This document shows positions 10,570-21,747 of a stretch of 46,000 nt of DNA, in pieces. Origin of the DNA: Neocallimastix lanati (nom. inval.) (taxonomy: Eukaryota; Neocallimastigomycota; Neocallimastigomycetes; Neocallimastigales; Neocallimastigaceae); the NCBI GenBank assembly GCA_016946835.1, contig JACVTC010000219.1, positions 20,001 to 66,000 of the forward strand. The letters run 5' to 3'. How positions within the stretch are numbered: position 1 is the stretch's first letter; every line of letters begins with the position of its first letter. The notes beneath the pieces are model-generated. The model searched no databases. It worked only from the letters and a program-made list of their open reading frames with translations, and was not told the origin of the DNA. Both the position numbers and the translations under genes were made by a program.

Positions 10570-11802
10570 AAAGTAACTAAAGCTCTCTTTTCTGTTAGTA
10601 AATTTCTTTCAAATTCCAAAATTCCTATTCCATTTAAGAAGATTATAATTAACTCTTATGTACTTAGTAAAGTCTCTTACTTTGCACCTTTACTTGGTTC
10701 GAATAAAACGAGAACAAATAATACTCAGAAATTAATTAATAAGGGATTAAGATGGATTGCAGGTATACAAAAAGCCAAATCATTTATTAATGTATATTCT
10801 ATTTCAAAAGATTTACATATTCCTCCATTGTCAGCTAAGTGTGCTTTGTCTCAGGTCAAATGTTTTGATAAATGGAAAAATTCAAATTGTATTATTTCCT
10901 ATTTAGTTAATAATATTCCAAAATCTAGAAAATATACATGGACAAAAGAAAGTAGAACTCTTAAACGTAAACTAGAGAAAAGAGGTAATAACGATAAAAA
11001 AATCAAGGATTTTTATTGGAATAGAGATATGAAAATCAATTCTATTAAAGCTGAGTTTTATGACAAAAACAAATTCGAAGAAACATCAAAATTTATAAAA
11101 CTTTGTTATGACTATCCTGATCTTTCATATGGTTTCTATTGGCTATTGAGAGCACGAAGCGGATATAGATTAGATGCTAGAATTGCTAAAGCTGCAAAAA
11201 TAGTGGACCAAATGTGTCCTAATTTTTGTCCCTGTTGTAAAAGTAATAAACAATGGATAAGTCATTGGTTAATTGATTGTCCCTTTTTCAATCATACTCG
11301 TAGTAAAGTTAATGATAAAATTTTATTTTTATATAATGCTTTTTACCGTGGCAACCTAACAAATGATATTGTTAATAGTAATAATGATAATAGTAATAGT
11401 AATAATAGTAATAGTTATAATAGTAATAATAATATTAGTAATAGTATTTTTAGTAATGTTAGTAATAGTATTGAAAATAATGTGTATATTGATTCTAGTG
11501 TGTGTGAAAAAGTGTTTAATTTCCTTCTTGGAGGTCGAAGTATTAATAACAGTACAAGGGAATGGAAGGATCTATTTAAGTGCCAGATGAAATCAGGTGC
11601 TTATTCTGATACTCCGTTCTTAGTGGTTACTGCGGCACTTCTCCAATCGATTATACCTATTGCTATTTGCCAGCAATGGTCTTTGTTCAATAGGTTCAAA
11701 TCGAATCGTACTACTACTACCAAGAGCGTCAATGCTGAAGAAACAGTAAGACAGGCCAGCAGGGCTAGCGCAACCAATGAAGATCATAATTTTGTATCTT
11801 AA
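10564..11802 (+). pseudogene. C-terminal part of a LINE ORF2-type protein (5'-truncated copy A)
   Basis: The frame is open for more than 400 codons but covers only the region after the polymerase active site. KKIIINSYVLSKVSYFAPLLGSNK and GLRWIAGIQKAK belong to the thumb/connection part of LINE reverse transcriptases; the same protein segment is recognisable in copy B (33960-34100). Near residues 220-246 of the longest frame (counting from 10558) there is a Cys/His cluster (CPNFCPCC ... HWLIDCPFF), as in the C-terminal zinc domain of LINE proteins. An Asn/Ser microsatellite-like stretch (271-302) follows, then a hydrophobic C-terminal domain (LVVTAALLQSIIPIAICQQW). The ATG at 10564 comes from the target-derived filler, and the frame extends upstream only with a TTG at 10558, so this is a truncation product and not a natural gene start. 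It lacks endonuclease and catalytic motifs. Confidence 0.8.
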
Positions 11803-12037
11803 AATTATGATTAACATTGCGAAGTCAAAGTTAATTATTATACTTCAGTATAATAATGCCCTTGTGAAGTCTTACAAATATTAATTAAATGAAACTAGAA
11901 TATATTATACCATTATTTTATTTTTATTTTGTGTTGTGTTTTATTTTTTGTTTATTTTTTTATCTTTTTTTTTTATTATTTTATTACATGTATTTTATCA
12001 AATATTTAATTAATAAAGATGAAACAAGTTTGCTGCC

Positions 12038-12070
<33 letters not shown>
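10570..12070 (+). mobile_element. LINE copy A, 5'-truncated, poly(A) tailed
   Basis: Non-LTR retroposon: the ORF fragment above, a 3' UTR of about 230 bases (11803-12040) ending in ACAAGTTTGCTGCCGTT, then about 30 A. The same 3' UTR is found in copy B (34281-34537), and its last 17 bases again at 30920-30936. Flanked by 101-102 bp direct repeats, with a filler at the 5' junction. Confidence 0.88.
11834..11857 (+). other. Stem-loop in LINE 3' UTR, copy A
   Basis: ATTATTATAC and GTATAATAAT form a perfect 10-bp stem around the loop TTCA. The same stem is kept in copy B at 34313-34336 with loop TACA. Confidence 0.7.
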
Positions 12071-12073
<3 letters not shown>

Positions 12074-12171
12074 TTTATGTATGAAAAAAAAAAGTATAAG
12101 TATCTATTATATAATATAATTTAATTTATGTGTCAATAAATAGTTTCATAATTAATTTCTTAATAGTTATA
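12071..12171 (+). repeat. Right copy of the ~101 bp direct repeat flanking LINE copy A
   Basis: Directly follows the LINE poly(A) run and matches 10439-10540. Confidence 0.92.
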
Positions 12172-12388
12172 TTTCTGTGACTTAATAAATAACTTATTAT
12201 TATTATTATTATTATTATTATTGAAGTATTTATTACAGAATAAGCTTTATTATTTGATATAAAATTAATATGTATAAAATTATTTCCTTTTTTTTTATAT
12301 ATATATATAAGCAAAATTTTATCTCTATGGAATAATCTTCGATGACTGAATAGGCTTGAAATTTTTAAAATTTATAATGTAATTTTTT

Positions 12389-12463
12389 TTTTTAATATTA
12401 ATGTAAAAAAATTCATAATTTTAATGAATATTATTAAATAAAGTTTATTCTTAGTCTAAAAAA
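12389..12463 (+). mobile_element. Short LINE 3' tail
   Basis: The sequence TTTAATATTAAT ... TATTATTAAATAAAGTTT and TTCTTAGTCT(A)n matches the tail of the element at 32407-32885 (TTCCTAGTCT) with few changes and is about 70 bases long. No convincing target-site duplication was found. Confidence 0.6.
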
Positions 12464-12521
12464 TATATATATATAATTATACAACAGTAATTGTTTTTTT
12501 TTTTTTTTTTAATTTTTTAAT

Positions 12522-12594
12522 TTTTTCATTTAAATCATGTAATTTCATTATTATAAATTAAATAAAGTTTTCTCTAAATCTAAAAAAAAAAAAA
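12522..12594 (+). mobile_element. Short LINE/SINE 3' tail
   Basis: TCATTTAAATCATGTAATTT ... AAATAAAGTTTTCTCTAAAT then CT(A)n. It is the same tail type as at 14256-14336. No flanking duplication could be assigned in the surrounding T and A runs. Confidence 0.5.
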
Positions 12595-12771
12595 TTTTTT
12601 TTATAGTAAATTTTTTTTTCTAATGAAATATGTATTATGTACTTCTCTATTATTATTATTATAGTTGTTGTTATTTTAGAGTTTAATATATCAATAATTA
12701 TAAATATATTTAAGAAACTAAATAAATATAAAAATAATATTTTTAATATAGATAAGCTTTAATATAAAAAA

Positions 12772-12867
12772 TAGTACAATGGTAGTTTTTTTTTTTTTTT
12801 TTTTTTTTTTTGTAATTAAAAAATTAAATATAAATATAAATATAAATATAAAAATTACTATTGTACT
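12772..12867. repeat. Imperfect inverted repeat around an AAATAT array and T runs
   Basis: AGTACAATGGTAGTT (12772-12786) and AATTACTATTGTACT (12853-12867) are inverted copies with two mismatches. Each is followed by a T run of about 28-30 bases. Between them is a short TAAATA array. Confidence 0.5.
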
Positions 12868-13084
12868 TTTTTTTTTTTTTTTTTTTTTTTTTGATCATTT
12901 TTAATTTATAATATTGATACTTTAAACTTTATTTGTTAGAAATCTAATCATCAAATTACAAAAATTGTATCTATTAATAAATTAAATTATTATTTATTAT
13001 TAAATTATTAATATTATTTTTTCAAATAATATTATAATTTTTTTTAAATTTTTATTATTCATTATGTGTTATAAAATTAACTTT

Positions 13085-13389
13085 TTTATATTTTGTTTGT
13101 TTCTATATTTTTTAAATGAGGGTCAAAAATGAAAATATTATTATTCATAATACAAAAATTATTGAAATTAAAAGCCATTATTATCATTAACAGAAGACAA
13201 TCAAATATATCATAATAATAAAATAAATTTTACAATAATTTTTTTTTTTTTTTATATTTTATTTGTTTTCTATATTTTTTAAATGAGGGTCAAAAATGAA
13301 AATATTATTATTCATAATATCAAAATTATTGAAATTAAAAGCCATTATTATCATTAATAGAAGACAATCAAATATATCATAATAATAAC
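13085..13389 (+). repeat. Tandem duplication, two copies of ~137 bp
   Basis: Copies at 13085-13222 and 13252-13389 share ATTTTTTAAATGAGGGTCAA through GAAGACAATCAAATATATCA with a handful of differences; period 167 with a T-rich spacer. The second copy ends in a roughly 30-base A run. Confidence 0.85.
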
Positions 13390-13997
13390 AAAAAAAAAAA
13401 AAAAAAAAAAAAAAAATTCAATAATTTCAAGATATGTATTTTGTGATTTAAATTAATTAAATAATAAATCATATAAATTAATAAATTTAAAACTTTTTAA
13501 TATAAGTACATTTATTGGTCATAGAACAAGATAAAAAATTTAATTATTAAATTAATTATTCTTTTTATATAATTTAATTTATATTTAAAATAGGAATATT
13601 AATTTTGTTAAAAATGTTCAAAACATTTATTTACATTAATATTATTATAATAAAACAGATATTTAATTTAATATTTATTTAAAAATGTTCAAAAAATTTA
13701 CAATATAATAATATTAATATTATTATTATAAAACATACTTACTATAATGTAAGAATATTAAAAAAAAATTTATGTTCATAATTTTATGTTAAAGTGTGAT
13801 TTCATATTTATCATTAAATATTACCAGCCACAGATGTTGATTTTTCTTTACATAAATTTTAATAATTTATGTATAAAATAAATAAATATAATTATAAATA
13901 ATAATAAAAATCATTGAAAATATTATATATTAATAATTATAATTAATACAAAGATAATAAAATAATAATTATTTCTTTATATTTTAGTCATTTTATT

Positions 13998-14200
13998 TTG
14001 AATTATATTTTTAGTTATTTTATTTTTAAATTTTTTTTTTATTATATTTTAGTTATTTTATTTTTAATTTTTTTTTTATTATATTTTAGTTATTTTATTT
14101 TTAATTTTTTTTTTTATTATATTTTAGTTATTTTATTTTTAATTTTTTTTTTTTTTTTATTATATTTTAGTTATTTTATTTTTAATTTTTTTTTTTTTTT
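13998..14200 (+). repeat. TTTTAGTTATTTTATTTTTA minisatellite
   Basis: About five copies of a unit of 37-46 bases consisting of TATATTTTAGTTATTTTATT and a T run of changing length. The open frame through it is an artefact of the repeat. Confidence 0.85.
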
Positions 14201-14222
14201 TATATTTTTAATATTTTGATTA

Positions 14223-14336
14223 CTATATAATATATAATATTTCTTCATGTCTTTTATTTTTCATTTTAATCATGTAATTTTATTATTACTATAAATTAAG
14301 CTATTCTCTAAGTCTAAAAAAAAAAAAAAAAAAAAA
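14223..14336 (+). mobile_element. Short retroposon with LINE-like 3' tail and 15-bp target-site duplication
   Basis: The insert ends CTATTCTCTAAGTCT followed by 21 A. It is bounded by TTAATATTTTGATTA at 14208-14222 and again at 14337-14351, an exact 15-bp duplication. The body is about 93 bases and shows no coding. Confidence 0.7.
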
Positions 14337-14892
14337 TTAATATTTTGATTATTTAATTTTTAAATTTTTTTTATATTTTGATTATTTTATTTTAAATTTA
14401 TATAAATATATATATATATTTATATGTAGGTCAATTTATTTTACATATTTATTTATAAAAAACTATATATATCTTTATTGGAACATAATAACAAAAATTA
14501 TTCTATATATAATAAATTTTCATCAACTGAGGTTTATCTATATGTATAATAAAAATTTATAGCTTATAAAGAATTAGATATATATAATACTATCATCTAA
14601 TATTTTATAATTAATAAATATGATAGATTTTAATTATATGTCAAATTAAAATTAAAATTCTATTTAAAAAAAAAATAGAATTGTATAAAAATGATAGTGT
14701 TTGATATATTTTATGCATTTATTTTTTTTTTTTTTCTAATTTTTTATAGTACTTTGTTAATAATTTATTAAGGATTGAAAAAATATAGTTAGCTATATAT
14801 GAAAATTTAAAAAAAAAAAAAAAAAAAAAATATAAAAAACATATATTATAAAAATGAAATTCTATTTTGTTATTTTGTTAATAATTAACTTC

Positions 14893-15480
14893 AGGACAAT
14901 GCTAAAAAAATGAATAATGAAAGTAATAAACAAATTAATTCATAGGAATCCAAATTTAAATAAAGTACAACTGATTTAAATAGCTGTCTCGTTTTATCCC
15001 CTAATAAAGTTATTCTCTAAGTCTTAAAAAAAAAAAAAAAAGTTTTATCTCATCCTAATATAGTAATTAAAGATAATTTCAAAAATTTAAAAAATATTTA
15101 TTCTAAAAAAAACTCATCGTCAAGAAATATTAATTTAAAGCAAAAAGAAAAATTTAGTGAAGACGATAATAACACAAAAAAAAAAAAAAAAAAAAAATAG
15201 ATTACTATAAATGACAGTTAATGTAAATAATAATAATAAATAATTCTACGAAACAAAGTTTTATTATTTTTATACAAAATCAAAATGGAAGTTAAAGAAT
15301 AATAATATTAATTTTGAGAAAAAAACACTAAATTATAAATAAAACGAAAATAGTAATGAAACTCAAGAAATTAAAAATTATATTATCATTATAAGTAACA
15401 AATAACATAAATAATAATAATTTATCATTAAATTCATCTATAACACAATTTTCTCTAGTCAATAATAATTAAATAAACTT
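14893..15480 (+). pseudogene. Decayed low-complexity coding relic
   Basis: Translation in shifting frames gives protein-like pieces, for example STTDLNSCLV, then SHPNIVIKDNFKNLKNIYS, KKNSSSRNINLKQKEKFSED, separated by stops and A runs. Codon-like composition with more C and G than the surroundings supports former coding. The parent gene is not recognised. A LINE tail is inserted at 14999-15041. Confidence 0.3.
14999..15041 (+). mobile_element. Minimal LINE 3' tail insertion
   Basis: Only about 26 bases (TAATAAAGTTATTCTCTAAG and TCTT) plus an A run, flanked by GTTTTATC at 14991-14998 and 15042-15049. Confidence 0.6.
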
Positions 15481-15489
15481 TAAAATATT

Positions 15490-16757
15490 TACGAAGTTAT
15501 TTTTTTTAAAAAAAAAAAAAAAAAAAGTTATATATATAATATATAAAGAAATTTAAAATTAAATGTTTAATTCTGTTAAATTTATGAATTAGTTAAATCA
15601 TTTATTATACGTCATTTCTATTCATTAAATATTATTATTAATTCATTTTAAATCTTTTTTTTTTTTTTTTTTTTTTTTTTGAGTAAATACTTAACCAATT
15701 AAAAAATTGAAAAAAATAAAAAAAAAAGAAGATTAAATATTTGGGATATTTTTTTATTTTTTTAATATAAATAATTAATTAAAAAATAGAAAATTCTTTT
15801 TTTTTTTTTTTTTTATATAAAATAAAATTTATAAATATTAATAATAAGCATAATTTTAAAATTTTAATTTTAATTTTTTCTATTTTTATATTTATAAAAT
15901 TCCATCTTAAGACTTTTAAAACAAAATATTGTCTTTATTAAAAATTAATATTTTGTTTTATAATAAAAAAAATTTTCTAATACAATTACTAATAAATTAA
16001 TTATAATAAAAACAAGTGTTATTTCTTAAAACTTTTATATTTTATATTTCTTAAAACTTTTATATTTTATATTTATTATTTTATGATTTTAATTTATTAT
16101 TTTATATATTTTATTATTTAACTTTTTAATATTAATTCCCTCTTATAATAGAGTCCACTTTTTTAATTGAAATTTTTTTTTTTTATTTTTTTTCCAAAAA
16201 ACTATATTAAAGTTATTTAGTAACATACATATTATTTTTTACTATAATATTTACTTTTAAAAATATCAAAAAAAAAATTTTTTTTATTAAAAATAAATTT
16301 ATTTCATTTTAAAATCAAAAATATATTATTATTACATATTACTATTACGATTTAAATATTATTCAATTATCCAAAGAAATTAAAAGTATATTGGAAATTG
16401 GAAAGAAATTAAAAGTATAAATGAACCTGGATTTCTTAAGAAAGTCTTTTTTAATAATAATAAAAATAAAATAATTGAAGTAAATAAAACAAATAAAGTA
16501 TTTATATATTATATAATTTATAATATGTTGTAATATTATTAGCATGTAATTAAGTATATTTAATATATTTTATTTTTACTATAAACGTTAATTTTGATAT
16601 ATACTTTTAATTTCTACCTATTAAACTTCCGTCATAGTCGTATTATAAAAATTTAATATTTTTTTTCTATATTTATAAAATAAAATTTTTATTTTTATAT
16701 TAAATTTATATTCTTAATGAATTTTTAATAATAAATATCCTACGATAGTCAACAAGT

Positions 16758-16791
<34 letters not shown>

Positions 16792-17864
16792 AATATAATT
16801 AATTAATTAGTTTTTCTTTAGAATTTTCCATAAGAAAATAGTAATTACTCTACTAAGTATAAACATAATATCTTTATTAAAAAAGAACAGAAAGGTACAA
16901 GAAATAATAAATTTTATAAAATTAAATAATGAGAAAAGAATTTCAAAATTGCAATGGAATTGTTCAGTGAATGAAGAATATATAACTATATCATCTATAT
17001 AAAAAAAAAAAAAAAGTTTTAATAGTATGAAATATAAAGATATTTTTGTTACTCTGAAATGATATGAAATGATTCATAAATTCTGGTAAATAAAAGTTAA
17101 AATCATAATAGCATCAAAATGGCGATAATCAATATACATCCGCCATTCATCATTTTTTTTATTTTTTTTTTTATTTTTTTTTTTTTTTTAATTTAATAGA
17201 ATGATCTTTTCAATAAAATGCAATAGAATATTCGAAAGGGTTAGTGTTAATAGTAATAGAAAAAAAAAATTTTTTTAATTGATTTTTTAAATAAAATTTA
17301 TTCGTATAAAAAATTAATCCAAAAAAAAAAAAAATAAAAATAAAAATAAAAATAAAAATAAAAAATAAAAAAAATAAAAAAAATAAAAATTAAAAATAAT
17401 AATAATAATAAAAAAAAAAGAATATTTAATGTATTTTTTTCTTTTTTATAATTTTTATTATTGATAATAGTATTTATAAATATAACTATTTTAATAAAAT
17501 ATAAAGAAGGAAATAAAGAACTATATACAAAACAATAATAATAATTAAATAAACCTTTATTTCATGTGAATCATTTCTTTAAAAATTTAAATATTTTTAA
17601 AAAATTTATATGTAAAAGTATTTCAAAAATATTATCTATTAATCAAAAATTAAAAAATTAAACAGAAATAAAGTAAATAATATTTTATATAATAAAAAGA
17701 TATAAATATTTTATTATTATTATTATTATTATTATTTTCAGAAAATAAAATATTAATAATAATATATATTAGTATCATCATCAATTTAAAAAAAAAAAAA
17801 AAAAAAGCATTATATAATTAGTATAAAAAAATATAACAATATTACAATACTAAGCAAATAAATA
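15490..17864. other. AT-rich intergenic DNA upstream of the ankyrin gene
   Basis: No gene recognised. Contains A/T homopolymers (for example 15658-15680, 16759-16788), TATATTTCTTAAAACTTT repeated twice near 16030-16070, A-rich (AAAAAT)n near 17325-17400 and (TTA)n at 17713-17737. The segment 16850-17000 is of slightly higher complexity but shows no usable frame. Confidence 0.5.
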
Positions 17865-20243
17865 ATGGGTTTTAAAGAGTTAGATTCAAGAATCTTAATA
17901 GATTTACAAAACAATAATACTAAAGAATGTCTTTACATTATCAAAAATAACAAAGAAATTGTGAAAAAATATTTAGGGGATAATGCTGATTTAAAAACTG
18001 TTCAAAGTTTTGTGAAGCATCTCAACTTTATAATACTTTATACCAATCCATCATTAAGTTTTATTCAAACAATGTTAAATCTCCCTTATTTCAATAGAGT
18101 ACATTCAGTTTTTCTTAATAGTGAAATTCTTATTGAAGCTTGTAAATTAGGAAGAAGAGAAACTTTAGAATGGCTTTTAACTCTTGACATTAATCCTCAT
18201 GTACGCGATTCTCATGGTATGACAGCTCTAATGCATGCCTCAAAAAATCCAAATTTATTATTTGTATTAAAAAAACTTATTTCAACTACAACTCCAGTCC
18301 CTCATAGTGATGATAAAAAAGATAACGATAATAATAATGAAATTAATAATAGTAAAAATGTTGATGATGTAAGTGATAATACAAATCAAAAAAAAATTGA
18401 AAATAATAATAGTAAAAATGATAATGTAGATGATAATAAAGATCAAGATAATAGTGCAAATAATGAAAATTTAAAAGATATTGAAAATAATACGAAAAAT
18501 GATTATAAGGATGATGACTCAAAAAATCAAGAAAACAATTTCAGTAATAATAATGATGATTATAGTTGTTTGAATGAAGAAGATAATCAAGGTCACAATG
18601 CTTTATTTCACTCTGCACGTAATGTCATAGCATTAAAGGAATTATTGAAAACAGATATTGATGTTAATCATTTTAATAAAAATCATGAAACTGTCTTAAT
18701 TTATTGTTGTAAAAATAATTACTTTGAATCTATTCAGTATTTAACTCAACATCCAAATATAGATGTAAATTTAACTGACCAAAAAGAATGGACAGCTGCT
18801 ATGTACCTTGCTGAAAAAGGTAGAAAAACCGAATTATTTGAATTGAATCAATTGAACAAATGTGACTATGAATATCATAATAGTAAGCATGAATCAGTTC
18901 TTTCCGTTACCCTAAAAAAGTTGTATTGGCCGGAAGATGAAGAAGAAGAAGAAGATGGAGAAACTTGTAGTACTATTTCAACGGATACTTTTTTCAGTGA
19001 TAATGCTTCTTCAGTCTATAGTAAATCCTCTTCTTTTTCTTATTATAATCCCCCTCGTTACTCTTCTCATTCCAGTTACCGTGATTCTCTAATTTCTACC
19101 TGTGTTAATTCTTCCGCTTCCTCTTATCAAACCTATATTTATATGTTAACCCATTTTATTTATAGAGGATTTGATTTTAATTTACCAATGGATGACTACG
19201 GTAATACTCCATTAATGCTCTTAATTATTGTTGGTGATATTCAAACGCTTCACTTTGTATTAAACTGTAGCGAAAAAGTTGATTTATCTGCAAAAAATAA
19301 ATTTGGTGAAAATGCATACTCTCTTGCCCTCAAGTATAATTTACCAAAAGGTATTTTAGATGACATGAAAAATCATTTAACCTTCGATTATGACTATTAT
19401 GATGAATATACTGGTAATAATTTATTTTTATTGAGTGCCATGATAGAACCTTTAATGATTGAAACCCTTCTCCAAAGGGATCCAGAAGCTATTCATAGTG
19501 TTAATCCTAATGGAAAAGAAAATGCCCTTATTTTAGCAACTAAATTACATCGTAAAGATTCCGTCAAAATACTACTTCAACATTCTATTCCTATCGACTA
19601 TCAGGATACCTTGGGTAATACTGCTCTCTACTATGCCATTGATGTCAATGATATTCATATTGTTAAATTATTACGTTCTCATGATGCTGATATGAATCTA
19701 AAAAATAAGGCAGGTGTTTCTCCTATGGATTATGCCAAATCTTTAGGTTATGATTATATGTTGAATATATTGAAAGAAGAAAGGAAATCTGTTTTATTTT
19801 CATTCCCATCACCTCCGACTAGTCCTAAGATGAATCAAGAATTTAGTAACCTTACCACTACTGTGGGCGATAAAAATAAAGAGGGAAAGGAAGATTCGAA
19901 ATCTTCAAATGAAAAAAGAAAATCACAATCAGAAAAATTCACTGAAAATAATAAAAATAAAAAGGAAGAAGTAAAAGACTTTTACTTCCAATTTTTAGAA
20001 GAAGATGATCAATCTGAAGAAAAAGTTAAAGAAACCAGTGAATATATTCAACCTCATGTAGGCCCATACTATGATAACTTGAAGATGGATCTTCCATTTG
20101 AACTTGTAATAGCTGAACGTAAAGTATATAATGAAGAAATTAATCGTTCACGTTCCCTTCTAAAACTCTGTGATCGTAATAGTAGTATAGAATCCTATGA
20201 TAACGATTATGAATATAACTATAATAATATTCCAACCATTTAA
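17865..20243 (+). CDS. Ankyrin-repeat protein
   Basis: A 792-residue product from ATG 17865 in one uninterrupted frame. Ankyrin-type helices occur in blocks: about 84-140 (LIEACKLGRRETLEWLL, DSHGMTALMHASKN), 239-330 (GHNALFHSARN, NHETVLIYCCKNNY, EWTAAMYLAEKG), 442-500 (YGNTPLMLLIIVGD, FGENAYSLALKYN) and 545-637 (GKENALILATKLHRKDSVKI, LGNTALYYAIDVND, AGVSPMDYAKSLGY). The blocks are separated by an Asn/Asp-rich insert (146-237) and an acidic then Ser/Tyr-rich insert (357-420). The tail 640-792 is charged and has proline-directed sites (FPSPPTSPK) and a Ser/Arg patch (NRSRSLLK). No signal peptide or membrane segment is seen, so a cytosolic or nuclear binding scaffold is likely. The partner is unknown. 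Composition is clearly richer in G and C than the flanks. Confidence 0.93.
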   Translation: MGFKELDSRILIDLQNNNTKECLYIIKNNKEIVKKYLGDNADLKTVQSFVKHLNFIILYTNPSLSFIQTMLNLPYFNRVHSVFLNSEILIEACKLGRRETLEWLLTLDINPHVRDSHGMTALMHASKNPNLLFVLKKLISTTTPVPHSDDKKDNDNNNEINNSKNVDDVSDNTNQKKIENNNSKNDNVDDNKDQDNSANNENLKDIENNTKNDYKDDDSKNQENNFSNNNDDYSCLNEEDNQGHNALFHSARNVIALKELLKTDIDVNHFNKNHETVLIYCCKNNYFESIQYLTQHPNIDVNLTDQKEWTAAMYLAEKGRKTELFELNQLNKCDYEYHNSKHESVLSVTLKKLYWPEDEEEEEDGETCSTISTDTFFSDNASSVYSKSSSFSYYNPPRYSSHSSYRDSLISTCVNSSASSYQTYIYMLTHFIYRGFDFNLPMDDYGNTPLMLLIIVGDIQTLHFVLNCSEKVDLSAKNKFGENAYSLALKYNLPKGILDDMKNHLTFDYDYYDEYTGNNLFLLSAMIEPLMIETLLQRDPEAIHSVNPNGKENALILATKLHRKDSVKILLQHSIPIDYQDTLGNTALYYAIDVNDIHIVKLLRSHDADMNLKNKAGVSPMDYAKSLGYDYMLNILKEERKSVLFSFPSPPTSPKMNQEFSNLTTTVGDKNKEGKEDSKSSNEKRKSQSEKFTENNKNKKEEVKDFYFQFLEEDDQSEEKVKETSEYIQPHVGPYYDNLKMDLPFELVIAERKVYNEEINRSRSLLKLCDRNSSIESYDNDYEYNYNNIPTI

Positions 20244-21714
20244 AAATAATATAATAATGTATATATTTTTAATAATAATAATAATAATAATGATCAAAAA
20301 AAAAAAAAAAAAAAAAAAAAATATTATTTATAATTAAATTATCTATCTAATGGCCTAAAATATTTTTATTATTTTATAATCTTTATAATTGAAAAATAAT
20401 AACATTATTTTAATAATATTAATCATCATCATCATAATCATCATCATCATCATAATAATAATCAAAAAAAAAAAATTTAATATTGACAACTAAATAAATT
20501 AATGATTATCTAATTAAAACATATCTATTATTATTTTATTATGCTTATAATTAAAACATAACAACATATACTAATAATAAATATATTAATGACAATGGAA
20601 ATAAAAAAAATTTTTTTATGGTAAAAGCTTTTTAAATTTTTGTTTTTAACCATAATAAAAAAAAAAAACGACTAATAAAAAAAAAAAAATAAAAAATAAA
20701 AAAAAAAAATAAAAAATAAAAAAATAAAAAAATAAAAAATAAAAAAATAAAAAAATAAAAAAGTAAAATAAAATAAAATAAATGTAATAATAATAATAAT
20801 AATAAATTATTAATATAAAACTTATAATGACTTTTAAATATTATTTTTAATGTAATATATTAATAACTAATGGAAAATAAAAAAATTGATAATTAAAAAA
20901 AATTTAATTAAAAAAATTAAGTAGATAAATACTTATTACTTAATAAATAATAATTATTTAAAGAAAAAATAAAAATAATAAAATTATTAATAAAACTTTT
21001 TTAAAAAAAAAAAATAAAAATAAAAAAAAAATAAATCAATAAATAAAAGAAATTTTATAATATTACATATTCATAAAGATCTTAATATATTAATAAATAA
21101 AAATATGTCTATATATATCTATATATATGTATATTATATTTAATATATGCAATAATAAAATTTAATTATTAGGAAATATAATAAATTATTAATTATATAA
21201 TAAATAAAATGATTATTAATAAGATATATATCTATTTTTCTTTTTTTTATATATATTATATAATATATATTTTATATAATTATGGTTGTAATATTTTTTT
21301 TTATAAAACATCCTATATATAATATACCATAAGATATAAATAAATTAAATTATAGTTTAATAAAAATTTTAAACCTTTCTTACATAATGATATAATAATT
21401 ATAATTTAACTTTGATACAATAATATTTTTATCTTTAAGACTTTTTTTTTTTTTTTTTTTTTTTTTCCTTTAAATTATTGTATAAATCTTAAAGACATAA
21501 ATTTATCACCAAATAAATATGAATCTTTACTCTAAGGAAAAATTTGTAGATTTTATAATAACATAGTCAAATTTTTTTCACCTACTTTTAGGATTATTTA
21601 CAAGTAACAACACGTAAGAGGATTTATTTAAATATCTTGATCCATTGAATAAACGCCTAACCAATTTTTCCAGAGGAACTTTACCAGTCAGTAATTCATT
21701 TTTCATTTTATCTA

Positions 21715-21747
<33 letters not shown>

